DNA of 64,000 nucleotides from Betaproteobacteria bacterium GR16-43. GTDB lineage: Bacteria > Pseudomonadota > Gammaproteobacteria > Burkholderiales > Usitatibacteraceae. This document shows positions 18,854 through 27,517 of this stretch, piece after piece. Where the stretch lies: positions 2,170,001 to 2,234,000 of the forward strand of contig CP019169.1 in the NCBI GenBank assembly GCA_001953215.1. Reading direction: 5' to 3'. The notes under the pieces are model-generated. The model was not told where the DNA came from, did no database searches, and worked only from the letters and a program-made list of their open reading frames with translations. The first letter of the stretch is position 1. Each line of letters begins with the position of its first letter. The position numbers and the translations under genes are program-made.

Positions 18854-19553
18854 CTTCTCGCAGTTTTCCCAGCGGTTCCCGCGGTTTCCCCCTTGGGGCA
18901 GGTCCGCTCGCGACACGGTCCGCGATCACGACGTAGCGCCATGGCGTGCCGGCCATCACCGCGTCGAACGGGTAGCACGTGATCAGCGTGAGTTGCGCCG
19001 AATCGGCTGCGTCCAGCACGCGCGTTTCGTTCTTGTCGACCACCGCCACTTCGCGCACGCGATAGCGCACGACGTTGCCCTTCGCGGTCTCGACGGAAAT
19101 CTCTTCGTCCGCACCCAGGTCCTTCAGGAAGGCGAAGTGCGTGTCGCGATGCGCGAGGATCACGCTGTTGCCCTCGCTGCCGGGCGCGGCGGTGCCGTTC
19201 ACGTGCCCGGGGCCGAACGCGAGCGAGCGCCCGCTGGTGCCATCGAGCACGAAGAGGTCCACGCCGCGCGAAGGCACCGACAGCCGAGCCACCGCACGCG
19301 TATCCGCCCAGGGCCACGGGCGCTCGGCACTGCCTGCTACGCGGGCCTTCTCCCACGAACGCGCGATGAGGTGCTGCGCGAGCGTGGCCTTCGCGTAGAC
19401 CCAGCCGACCGAGGTGAACTGGTAGAGCGCGAAGGCCGCCAGCAACGCCGCGATGCACCACAGCCACTGCCGGCGCGTGCGGCGTACGGGTTCGTTGGCG
19501 TCTTCCACTTCGAGCGAGTGCACGCGGCCCACGATTCCGAAGGAGGCGCTCAT
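18804..19553 (-). CDS. Class GN sortase of the proteobacterial dedicated sortase system
   Basis: A 249-residue membrane-anchored transpeptidase expected to cleave and transfer the LPQTD protein encoded just upstream. One transmembrane helix (about residues 31-50) precedes a sortase domain. Histidine 135 (LAHRDTHF), cysteine 193 (TLITCYPFD) and arginine 206 (TPWRYVV) form the catalytic set, and GNS precedes the histidine motif as in class GN. The ATG overlaps the target gene's stop (ATGA). The frame runs 40 residues past the catalytic arginine, and its last 16 codons lie antisense to tRNA-Pro. That tail is unlikely to be conserved. Confidence 0.9.
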   Translation of the reverse strand: MSASFGIVGRVHSLEVEDANEPVRRTRRQWLWCIAALLAAFALYQFTSVGWVYAKATLAQHLIARSWEKARVAGSAERPWPWADTRAVARLSVPSRGVDLFVLDGTSGRSLAFGPGHVNGTAAPGSEGNSVILAHRDTHFAFLKDLGADEEISVETAKGNVVRYRVREVAVVDKNETRVLDAADSAQLTLITCYPFDAVMAGTPWRYVVIADRVASGPAPRGKPREPLGKLREVVGVRGFEPPASTSRT

Positions 19554-21730
19554 TCCGGAATCCTCGGGGCGTTCAGTTTCCACAAGTGCGCCTTCCCCGC
19601 GGCCGGGGCATAGCGGGTCGGAGCATAGAGACCCAAGGCCGCCACCACCCCGGCCGCGATCAACGCGATGAGTCCCAGCAGGACTTCGAACTCGATGCCG
19701 ATGTCCGTCTGCGGCAGCGAGCCCGCCGACAGGTCGTTCCTCGGCGCGGCGGTGCGCACCATCGCCGTCTTCAGGCGTTCGCTGACGGCGGTCGGCGTCA
19801 CGTCCACGGCGACCAGGCTCGTGTACGCGCTCACGAGGTGATGGTCGAGGGCGACCTTCACGATCTTCGGGCGAAGGGACTCGACGTCGCCGCCCGTGCG
19901 GATCTCGTCCATCAGCGTCGCGATCTTGGCCCTGGCCCAGAGGGCGCCCACGCCGGACGACTCGCCGTGGCTCGGCGAAGGCGTGAGCGCCACGCTCCAG
20001 GGTTGGTTGCCGCGAACGCCGGAGACGATCACGGTCTTGGAAGCCGGCTTCATCGAGGCCGACACCACGATCGGCTCCCCGAGGTAGAGGTCGGGCACGC
20101 GCGCGGGGAAGGTCTCCACGTCCGAGCCGTCGGCCCATCGGATGGAGACGTCCTTCAGTACGGGCGCTTCGAGCTTGGCGAACAGGCTCGCCATCTTCTG
20201 CTGCAGTTCGTTCAGATCCCCGATGTAGGTGAACGTGCCGCGGCCGAACTGCGCGGCCTTCGTCATGAAGTGGCCGTTGGGCGCCGAGCCGATGCCCACG
20301 GTGAAGAGCCGCGAGCCCCCGAGGCGCTTGTGGATGAACGCGAAGAGCTCGTCCTCGTTGGACACGCCGCCGTCGGTGGCGAAGATCACCTGGCGCAGGT
20401 AGCCCGGCGTCTCGCGCGGGCGGCCCGCGGCGTCCATCGGGAGGGCCAGGTTCAACGCCTTGATCATCTCGGTGCCGCCGTTGGCGCGCAGGCCCTTCAC
20501 CCAGGCGCGGGCGCGTTGCAGCGTCGTCGCGGAGGCGGGCAATGCGTCCGGGAAGAGCATCGAGGCTTCAGAGTTGAATTCGATGATGTTGAAGCGGTCT
20601 TCCGGCTGCAGCGTGCTCAGCGCGATGAGCAGGGCCTGCTTCGCCTGCTCCATCGGGGAGCCGGTCATCGAGCCCGACGTATCCACGACGAGGATCGTCT
20701 CGCGCGGCACGCGAAGCGCCTGCGAACGCTCGAGGTCGGTCGGTTCCGGCGGGATCACCATCAGGAGCGCGTACTCGTTGCCGGCCTTCGCTTCGGTGAA
20801 CAGCGCGGCGGCGGGCTTGGCGCCGGGCGAGGGCGTCCACACCAGTTCGAAGTCGCGGTCGCTTTCCTCCTGGTTCTTCGAGAGGTAGACGACTACGCGA
20901 TGGCTCGCGGTCTTTTCGATGCCAACGACTTTCTCGATCGTAGCTTCGTGATAGGAGCTGGTGATCTTCGAGATCGGCGCGCCGGCGTCGATCATCACCA
21001 CGATGTCGACGGGATTCACCGGGCCGCAACCGTCGGGTGCCTGGTCCGGATTCACCACCGGCACGGCGCCGGCTTCGACGGCCTTGGGCTCCTCGGGCGG
21101 CGCTTCGATGGCCGGCGCGCCCGGCGTGTAGCGCGGCGTCACGGCGAGCGGGAAGCGCAGGCGGTACTCGCCGTTGTCGAACGCCAGCGCCTGCTGGTAC
21201 TCGATCGTCACGCGCACCATCTCGTTCGGGCCGATGTGCGCGATGGAGTTGGTGAACAGGTTGGGGCGCTGTTGTTCGACGAGCGCGGCCTTCTTGCCTT
21301 CGCTCTTCGCCTGTTCGTAGACGCGGCGCGCCTCTTCCTTCTCGCGGATCTGCCCTTCGATCGTGCGTTCGCCGATGCGCATCGAGAGGCGGTCGACGGC
21401 GGCCTTGTCGGGCAGCGGGAAGACGTACACGCCTTCCACGGATTCGGTGCCGGGGTTGTGGAAGACCTGCGTCACGCGCGTGCGGGCGATGAGGCCGGTC
21501 ACCTGGATCGCGACCTCGGTCTCGACGCGCGGGGCCACCGTGTACTCGCCCAGGGCCTCGGTGCGGTAGAGGAGCGAGCCCATCTTCGTGTCGTTCAGCG
21601 TGGCGGCCCGGGCCGTCGTGGACAACCCCAGGGCCAGCACGGCGAGCGCCAGGCTCACCGCCACGCCGCTCGCCACCGCCTTGCCCAGCAACCCGGCCCA
21701 CCCCATTGCGCGCTTGATCTGCCCGTCCAT
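19550..21730 (-). CDS. VIT and VWA domain sortase target protein
   Basis: This 726-residue surface protein is the single substrate expected for the adjacent sortase. It has a signal peptide (to about residue 42, STTARA), a VIT domain at about 45-195 and a von Willebrand A domain from about 345 with the metal site DTSGS at 350-354. The C-terminal sorting signal is LPQTD at 672-676, followed by a hydrophobic helix and a basic tail. The last motif residue is aspartate where glycine or alanine is usual. The domain order matches the marine proteobacterial sortase target family. ATG at 21730 was chosen because the signal peptide begins there. Confidence 0.9.
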   Translation of the reverse strand: MDGQIKRAMGWAGLLGKAVASGVAVSLALAVLALGLSTTARAATLNDTKMGSLLYRTEALGEYTVAPRVETEVAIQVTGLIARTRVTQVFHNPGTESVEGVYVFPLPDKAAVDRLSMRIGERTIEGQIREKEEARRVYEQAKSEGKKAALVEQQRPNLFTNSIAHIGPNEMVRVTIEYQQALAFDNGEYRLRFPLAVTPRYTPGAPAIEAPPEEPKAVEAGAVPVVNPDQAPDGCGPVNPVDIVVMIDAGAPISKITSSYHEATIEKVVGIEKTASHRVVVYLSKNQEESDRDFELVWTPSPGAKPAAALFTEAKAGNEYALLMVIPPEPTDLERSQALRVPRETILVVDTSGSMTGSPMEQAKQALLIALSTLQPEDRFNIIEFNSEASMLFPDALPASATTLQRARAWVKGLRANGGTEMIKALNLALPMDAAGRPRETPGYLRQVIFATDGGVSNEDELFAFIHKRLGGSRLFTVGIGSAPNGHFMTKAAQFGRGTFTYIGDLNELQQKMASLFAKLEAPVLKDVSIRWADGSDVETFPARVPDLYLGEPIVVSASMKPASKTVIVSGVRGNQPWSVALTPSPSHGESSGVGALWARAKIATLMDEIRTGGDVESLRPKIVKVALDHHLVSAYTSLVAVDVTPTAVSERLKTAMVRTAAPRNDLSAGSLPQTDIGIEFEVLLGLIALIAAGVVAALGLYAPTRYAPAAGKAHLWKLNAPRIPE

Positions 21731-21886
21731 TCGCCATCCCCTTGCGTGTGCTCCATTGCACGAAGCCATTTCGCGCGTGCGCGGGGACGAAGGACGGGAG
21801 CCCTGGAGGCATTGCACCGACCAATTCGGGCGAAAAAATGACGATTCCGAAATCGGGGTCAGGGTAGAAATATTTTGAGTAAGCTT

Positions 21887-21925
21887 CGTCATCCCGGCTG
21901 GATTCCCGCCTTCGCGGGAATGACG
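21887..21925. repeat. Palindromic repeat of the CGTCATTCCCGCGAAGGCGGGAAT type
   Basis: A 39-bp imperfect palindrome with a perfect inner stem (TTCCCGC 21903-21909, GCGGGAA 21914-21920, loop CTTC) and outer arms CGTCAT and ATGACG. Sequences of this type are very common intergenic repeats in beta- and gammaproteobacteria. It ends eight bases before the response-regulator ATG. An isolated GGGGTCAGGG at 21855-21864 resembles half of the palindrome at 5962. Confidence 0.7.
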
Positions 21926-21932
21926 AGACGAA

Positions 21933-22625
21933 ATGACAAGACGAATTGCACTGGTGGAAGACGATCCTGCGATCCGGCAGAACTATGCCGATGCGCTGAA
22001 GCGCGCGGGCTACGAGGTGGCGGCGTTCGCGGACCGCGCGAGCGCCCAGAAGACGTTCGCGGCGCGCCTGCCCGACCTGGCCATCATCGACATCGGGCTG
22101 GGGGACGACATCGACGGGGGCTTCACGCTCTGCCGGGACCTGCGGGCGGCGAGCGCCAAGCTCCCGATCGTGTTCCTGTCGGCGCGCGATTCCGATTTCG
22201 ACGTGGTCTCGGGCCTGCGCCTGGGCGCGGACGACTACCTCACCAAGGACGTGAGCCTGCCGCAGCTTCTCGCGCGCATCTCGGCGTTGTTCCGCCGCGC
22301 CGATGCCGGCACGCAAGCCCCCGCCGCCGAGGACCTCCTGCACCGCGGCCGCCTCACGCTCGACGCCAAGCGGATGATGGCCAACTGGATGGACGCGCCG
22401 GTGGCCCTCACCGTGACCGAGTTCTGGATGGTGCATTCGCTCGCGCGCCACCCCGGCCACGTGAAGGACCGCGACCAGCTGATGCGCGACGCGGAAATGG
22501 TCGTCGACGACGGCACCATCACCTCGCACGTGAAGCGCATCCGCAAGAAATTCCTCGCCGTCGACGAGAAGTTCGACGCCATCGAGACCGTCTACGGCAT
22601 GGGTTATCGCTGGATCGAAGGATGA
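21933..22625 (+). CDS. pdsR: Response regulator of the dedicated sortase system
   Basis: The 230-residue OmpR-type regulator has a receiver domain with the acidic pair in VEDD, phospho-acceptor aspartate 53 (LAIIDIG) and lysine in YLTKD. A winged-helix DNA-binding domain follows, ending YGMGYRW. It is divergent from the target-sortase pair and pairs with the histidine kinase 10 bases downstream. The layout matches the proteobacterial dedicated sortase system regulator, so it probably controls that operon. The ATG at 21933 has only a weak ribosome site, overlapping the end of the REP palindrome. Confidence 0.88.
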   Translation: MTRRIALVEDDPAIRQNYADALKRAGYEVAAFADRASAQKTFAARLPDLAIIDIGLGDDIDGGFTLCRDLRAASAKLPIVFLSARDSDFDVVSGLRLGADDYLTKDVSLPQLLARISALFRRADAGTQAPAAEDLLHRGRLTLDAKRMMANWMDAPVALTVTEFWMVHSLARHPGHVKDRDQLMRDAEMVVDDGTITSHVKRIRKKFLAVDEKFDAIETVYGMGYRWIEG

Positions 22626-22635
22626 GTGCCGCGGA

Positions 22636-24201
22636 ATGAGCATCCGTGCCCGGCTGCTTCTGGTCTCTTCCGTCCTGCTGGTGCTGCCGATCCTCGCCGC
22701 GCAGTTCGTCGGGCAGATGGAGAAGTTCCTGCGCGGCAACCAGGAGCGGTCGATCCTCGACACCTCGCGCGCGATCGCCTCGGCCCTCTCCGACCGGCAG
22801 GCACTGTTCCCGTCCGACAAGGCCACCGATGCCGAGGACGAGGAACGCCGCCGCATCGTGGCGCTCTTCGCCGCCGCCGATCCCGACGCGGTCGCGAGCC
22901 TCGGCAATGCCTACCTGCCCTCACAGGAGGTCGAGCGCTTCCTCGACATCATGGGGCGGCGCGCCTCGCGCGTCTGGGTGGTGGATACGCGCTCGCGCGT
23001 GCGCGGCCTCTCGGGCAGCCTGAAGGAGACCAATCCGCCGTACAAGAACATCCGCATCTCGCTGCTGATGAAGCCCATCGTCTCGCTCGTGCTCTCGGCG
23101 CCGCAGGTGCCCACGGGCGACGAGACGAAGCCCGTTCGCGCGCAGATCGACCGCGCGCTGATCGGCGTGGTTTCCACGAACTGGCGCGGCACGCGCGTAC
23201 CCGACGTGGCCATCCTGTCCGCCGCGCAGCCGATCTTCATCGGCGACGACATCGTGGGCGCGGTGATCGTCGAGGAGACCACCGGTTCGATCCAGATCCT
23301 CAAGGAGACGGCGCTCGAGGACCTCCTCGCGGTGACGCTCGCCGTCGTAGCCGGTGCGCTCACGATCCTCCTCGTCTTCGCCACGCGCCTGGCCGCGCGG
23401 ATCCGCAAGCTTCATCTCGAGGCCGATGGCGCCATCGACGCGCAAGGGCGCATCCGCGGGACCATCACGGCGAGCGACAAGCGCGACGAGATCGGCGACC
23501 TCTCGCGCAGCATGGTCGCGGTGCTGGGCCGGCTCAAGGAATACAACGCGTACCTGGAGGCGATGGCCGGCCGTTTGTCGCACGAGCTGCGCACGCCCGT
23601 GGCGGTGGTGCGGTCCTCGCTCGAGAACCTCGCCGCCGAACCGCTCCCCGATTCGGCACGCGTCTACGTCGCGCGGGCGGGCGAGGGCGTCGATCGCCTC
23701 TCGCGGCTGATCGCCCGCCTTGCGGAAGCCACGCGCCTGGAGCGGCTGCTCGAGAGCGAGGAGCGCGAGCGCTTCGACTTGGCGAAGGTGGTCGCGGGCT
23801 GCGTCGAGGGCTACCGCGCCACCTACCCGGCGCGGCGCTTCGAGGTGGAGGTGCCGGCAGGGCCCGTGGAAATCGTGGGCGTTCCCGATTCCTTCGCGCA
23901 ACTGCTCGACAAGCTCGTGGACAACGCGCTCGACTTCGCGCCCGAGGGCACGCCGGTGCGCGTGAAGCTCGAGAAGTACCAGGCGGCGGGTGCCTTGCTT
24001 GCGGTCGAGAACGACGGCCCGCCCATTCCCGAAGCCATGCGCACCCGCCTGTTCGACTCGATGGTCACGATGCGCGAGGGCGACCACCTGGGCCTGGGCC
24101 TCTACATCGTGCGCATCGTGGCCGAGTTCCACGGGGGCCGGGTGCGTGCCGCCAACCTGCCGGGCGGCACCGGCGTACGGTTCGAGGTCGAAGTCCAGTA
24201 A
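22636..24201 (+). CDS. pdsS: Histidine kinase of the dedicated sortase system
   Basis: A 521-residue sensor kinase. It has a transmembrane helix at about 5-25, a periplasmic sensor of about 200 residues, and a second helix near 232-252. A HAMP-like linker is followed by the phospho-accepting H-box RLSHELRTPV with histidine 316. The ATPase part shows the N-box DNALDFAP and a G-box around GLGLYIVR. It follows the response regulator and is predicted to phosphorylate it. The sensed signal is unknown; the extra-cytoplasmic domain suggests an envelope stimulus. Confidence 0.88.
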   Translation: MSIRARLLLVSSVLLVLPILAAQFVGQMEKFLRGNQERSILDTSRAIASALSDRQALFPSDKATDAEDEERRRIVALFAAADPDAVASLGNAYLPSQEVERFLDIMGRRASRVWVVDTRSRVRGLSGSLKETNPPYKNIRISLLMKPIVSLVLSAPQVPTGDETKPVRAQIDRALIGVVSTNWRGTRVPDVAILSAAQPIFIGDDIVGAVIVEETTGSIQILKETALEDLLAVTLAVVAGALTILLVFATRLAARIRKLHLEADGAIDAQGRIRGTITASDKRDEIGDLSRSMVAVLGRLKEYNAYLEAMAGRLSHELRTPVAVVRSSLENLAAEPLPDSARVYVARAGEGVDRLSRLIARLAEATRLERLLESEERERFDLAKVVAGCVEGYRATYPARRFEVEVPAGPVEIVGVPDSFAQLLDKLVDNALDFAPEGTPVRVKLEKYQAAGALLAVENDGPPIPEAMRTRLFDSMVTMREGDHLGLGLYIVRIVAEFHGGRVRAANLPGGTGVRFEVEVQ

Positions 24202-24235
24202 ACTTCAGTCGTATTTTCCGTTCGGAAACACGACC

Positions 24236-24469
24236 TTGGGCCGCATTTTCTTCTTCCTCATCCTCGGTGTCCTGATCTACCTGGTGGTCCGCGGGCTGTC
24301 CAAGTCCGCGACGAAGTCCGGCGACAAGCCGCCGGCGACATCCGCGAAGGGCGAAGACATGGTCACGTGCGCGCGCTGCGGCGTGAACCTGCCGCGCAGC
24401 GAGGCGGCCACGGTGGAAGGAAGGCTCTTCTGCCGCGACAACCCGAAGTGCATCGAGGCGAAGGGGTGA
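24236..24469 (+). CDS. PP0621 family small membrane protein
   Basis: A 77-residue protein with an N-terminal transmembrane helix (LGRIFFFLILGVLIYLVVRG) and a C-terminal zinc-ribbon-like segment (TCARCGVNLPRSEA, then FCRDNPKC). This small family is typically encoded directly before pilS in betaproteobacteria. The TTG at 24236 is chosen because the family begins at this helix; no ATG precedes it. The stop overlaps the pilS GTG (GTGA). The function is unknown; four cysteines suggest metal binding. Confidence 0.75.
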   Translation: MGRIFFFLILGVLIYLVVRGLSKSATKSGDKPPATSAKGEDMVTCARCGVNLPRSEAATVEGRLFCRDNPKCIEAKG

Positions 24470-26097
24470 ACACCGTGGCGCAGGAGCGGCTCCCGGCCCC
24501 GGAGCGCTTCCTTGCGCGCATGCCCCTCATCGAGGTGGCGGACGAAGCCACCTGGAAGTCGCTGTCGATCTTCTGCGGCTACCGCGTGCTGCTCGCCCTG
24601 CTGGTCACGGCCGGGCACGTGTTCTTCAACATGGTGCTGCAGCTGGGTTCGCAGAGCCCGGAGGCGGTGGCGCCCACGCTCTACGCGTACATCTTCTTCG
24701 CGCTCCTGCTGCTGATTCCGGTGCGCCTGCGCGAGCCGAGCCTCACGATCCAGGTGACGGCGGGCGTGATCGTGGACGTGGCGGCGATCGTGCTGGTGAT
24801 GCACGCGAGCGGCGGCGTGCGCTCGGGCCTCGGCATCCTGCTGCTCGTGTCGCTCGCCTCCGCGGGCCTGATCACGCGGGGCGGCCTCGCGTTCTTCCAC
24901 GCCGCGCTGGCTTCGCTCGCCCTGCTCTTCGAGCAGGCGTTCCAGGTCTGGCGCCACGACGCGCCGGCCAACGACTTCGTGCAATCCGGCATGTTGTGCA
25001 TGGCGTTCTTCGCCACGGCCGGCCTGGGCTTCACGCTCGCCCGCTATGCCCGCACCAGCCAGCAGATCGCCGAGGCGCGCAACATCGACCTCGCGAACCT
25101 CTCGCAGATCAACGAGCTGGTGATCCGCGACATGCAGGACGGCATCGTCGTGGTCGACAGCGAAGGCGCCATCCGCCAGCACAATCCGCGCGCGTCGCAG
25201 TTGCTCGGCCCGCTGCCCCCGGGCAAGCGCCCGCGCCTCGAGGACTACGCGCCCGACGTGGCCCGCCTGCTCGAAGGCTGGCGCAAGGGCTCGGACACGA
25301 CCTTCCTCGCGATGCGCGCCCCGCGCCTGAACACCGAGCTGCAGGTGCACTTCGTGCCGATCGGCGGCGGGGAATCGCCCCCGGTGGTGATCTTCGTCGA
25401 GGACGCGGGCCGCATGCGCGCCCAGGCGCAGCAGATGAAGCTGGTGGCGCTGGGGCGGCTCACGGCGTCGATCGCCCACGAGATCCGCAACCCGCTGTCC
25501 TCCATCGGCCATGCGGCGGACCTGATCCGCGAAGGCGGCAACGGCGACCCCGCGGGCGACGAACGCCTGCTCGCCATCATCAGCGAGAACGTGCATCGCC
25601 TCGACCGCATGGTGCAGGAAGTGCTGTACCTGAACCGCCGCGACCGCGCGCAACCCGAGGCCATCGAGCTGGGCCCATGGCTCGCCCACTTCGTGCGACA
25701 GTTCACCGATGCCGAGAAGGTTCCGGAGAATGCGCTCGACGTGCAGGTGAAGACCTCGCAGCGCCTCGTGTTCGACAAGCAGCACCTGGACCAGGTGCTC
25801 TGGAACCTCGTGCGCAATTCGTGGCGCCACGGGCGCCAGCGCGCGGGCTCGGTGCGCATCATGGCCTCGGCGAGCGCCACGCCGGGCCTGCTGATGCTGG
25901 AGGTCTACGATGACGGTCCGGGGGTCGCGCGGGAGGCGCGGCCGCACCTCTTCGAGCCGTTCTTCACCACGGATGCGCAGGGAACGGGCCTCGGGCTCTA
26001 CATCGCACGCGAACTGTGCGAGGGCAACGGGGCCCGCATCGAATATGTGGAAGGCCCGGATACGGGTCACTTCCGAGTCACCGCCAAGGGGAGCTGA
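24466..26097 (+). CDS. pilS: PilS-type sensor histidine kinase
   Basis: The 543-residue kinase is the sensor of the type IV pilus regulatory pair. Residues about 35-190 form six hydrophobic segments, the PilS membrane sensor. A PAS-like region follows (LVIRDMQDGIVVVDSEG). The H-box SIAHEIRNPLSS carries histidine 338, and the ATPase shows NLVRNSWRHG and GTGLGLYIARELC. The GTG start overlaps the previous stop, and its own stop overlaps the pilR ATG (TGATG). The linkage to pilR makes the assignment firm, though no pilus structural genes are in the window. Confidence 0.92.
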   Translation: MNTVAQERLPAPERFLARMPLIEVADEATWKSLSIFCGYRVLLALLVTAGHVFFNMVLQLGSQSPEAVAPTLYAYIFFALLLLIPVRLREPSLTIQVTAGVIVDVAAIVLVMHASGGVRSGLGILLLVSLASAGLITRGGLAFFHAALASLALLFEQAFQVWRHDAPANDFVQSGMLCMAFFATAGLGFTLARYARTSQQIAEARNIDLANLSQINELVIRDMQDGIVVVDSEGAIRQHNPRASQLLGPLPPGKRPRLEDYAPDVARLLEGWRKGSDTTFLAMRAPRLNTELQVHFVPIGGGESPPVVIFVEDAGRMRAQAQQMKLVALGRLTASIAHEIRNPLSSIGHAADLIREGGNGDPAGDERLLAIISENVHRLDRMVQEVLYLNRRDRAQPEAIELGPWLAHFVRQFTDAEKVPENALDVQVKTSQRLVFDKQHLDQVLWNLVRNSWRHGRQRAGSVRIMASASATPGLLMLEVYDDGPGVAREARPHLFEPFFTTDAQGTGLGLYIARELCEGNGARIEYVEGPDTGHFRVTAKGS

Positions 26098-27473
26098 TGA
26101 ATCGCAAGGCCGTATTGATCGTCGACGATGAAGCCGACATCCGTGAATTGCTCGTGCTCACGCTCTCGCGCATGGGCGTGGATGCCGACACCGCGGCGAG
26201 CGTGGCCGAGGCCCAGGAGGCCCTGAAGGAGCGCACGTACGACCTTTGCCTGACCGACATGCGCCTGCCCGACGGCGACGGCCTCGCGGTGCTGAAGCAC
26301 ATCTCCGAGCACTACGGAAACACGCCGGTGGCGGTGATCACCGCGTACGGCTCGACGGACAACGCGGTGGCCGCGCTGAAGGCCGGCGCTTTCGACTACC
26401 TCGCGAAGCCGATCAAGATCGAGCAGTTGCGTCCCATCGTCGTGAGCGCGTTGAAGCTGCCGCGGCCGGTGCAGTCGCGCCGTGCCGCGATCGGCGAGGT
26501 GGCCGCACCCGGTGCGCCGCGCCTGCTGGGCGAATCGCCGGCGGTGGAGAAGGCGCGCGACATGATCGGCAAGCTCGCGCGCTCGCAGGCCCCGGTGTAC
26601 ATCACGGGCGAATCGGGAACCGGCAAGGAAGTCGCCGCGCGCTTGATCCACCTGGGTTCGGCGCGGGCGGCGGAGCCGTTCGTCGCGGTGAACTGCGGCG
26701 CGATCCCCGAGAACCTGATGGAGAGCGAGTTCTTCGGCTACAAGCGCGGCGCCTTCACGGGCGCGGATTCCGACAAGGAAGGCTTCCTGCAGGCGGCGCA
26801 GAAGGGCACGCTGTTCCTCGACGAAGTGGGCGACCTCCCGCTCGCGATGCAGGTGAAGCTCCTGCGCGTGATCCAGGAGAAGAAGGTCCGCCGCGTGGGC
26901 GACACGGCCGAGGAAATGCTCGACGTGCGCATCATCTCCGCCACGCACCGCAACCTCTCGGAGCAAGTCGAGGCGGGCGCCTTCCGCCAGGATCTCTTCT
27001 ACCGGTTGAGCGTGATCGAGCTGAAGATGCCCGCGTTGCGCGAGATCCCGGAAGACATCCCGCTGCTGGTCGAGCAGTTGCTGGCACGCCTCGCCAAGCC
27101 GGCCGGCGCACCGGTGGCCGCGATGGGCGAGGACGCGATGCTGGCCCTGCGCCGCTACGATTTCCCCGGCAACGTGCGCGAGCTGGAGAACATCCTCGAG
27201 CGCTCGCTCGCCCTGTGCAGCAACAACGTGATCCACGAGAGCGACCTCTACCTCACGCAGGCCACGCCGCGCGGCGAGCGGGCCGGTGCCACGCTCGACG
27301 GCTCCCTGGGCACGCGCGGCCTGCCGCTCCACGATTTCCTCGACCAGGTCGAGCGCGAGGTCATCACCAAGGCGCTCGAAGCCACGCGCTACAACAAGAC
27401 CGCCGCCGCGAAGCTGCTCGGCATCACCTTCCGGTCGCTGCGCTACCGCCTCGACCGGCTGGGGATCGACTGA
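26097..27473 (+). CDS. pilR: PilR-type sigma-54-dependent response regulator
   Basis: A 458-residue NtrC-family activator, expected to switch on pilA with RpoN. The receiver has phospho-acceptor aspartate 54 (LCLTDMRLPDGDG). The AAA+ domain has Walker A GESGTGKE, the sigma-54-contacting GAFTGA loop and Walker B LFLDEVGDLP. A Fis-type helix-turn-helix ends the protein (KTAAAKLLGITFRSLRYRL). The ATG overlaps the pilS stop. Confidence 0.94.
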   Translation: MNRKAVLIVDDEADIRELLVLTLSRMGVDADTAASVAEAQEALKERTYDLCLTDMRLPDGDGLAVLKHISEHYGNTPVAVITAYGSTDNAVAALKAGAFDYLAKPIKIEQLRPIVVSALKLPRPVQSRRAAIGEVAAPGAPRLLGESPAVEKARDMIGKLARSQAPVYITGESGTGKEVAARLIHLGSARAAEPFVAVNCGAIPENLMESEFFGYKRGAFTGADSDKEGFLQAAQKGTLFLDEVGDLPLAMQVKLLRVIQEKKVRRVGDTAEEMLDVRIISATHRNLSEQVEAGAFRQDLFYRLSVIELKMPALREIPEDIPLLVEQLLARLAKPAGAPVAAMGEDAMLALRRYDFPGNVRELENILERSLALCSNNVIHESDLYLTQATPRGERAGATLDGSLGTRGLPLHDFLDQVEREVITKALEATRYNKTAAAKLLGITFRSLRYRLDRLGID

Positions 27474-27517
27474 CCCGATTGGCCATGCGCGCCGTTCACA
27501 TCGGGATGGCCCATCGA

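Noticed and set aside
19960-19995. Another REP-type insertion in the sortase target (PSPSHGESSG)
   Set aside because: The peptide loosely resembles REP-encoded sequence but the DNA does not match the 33-bp element.
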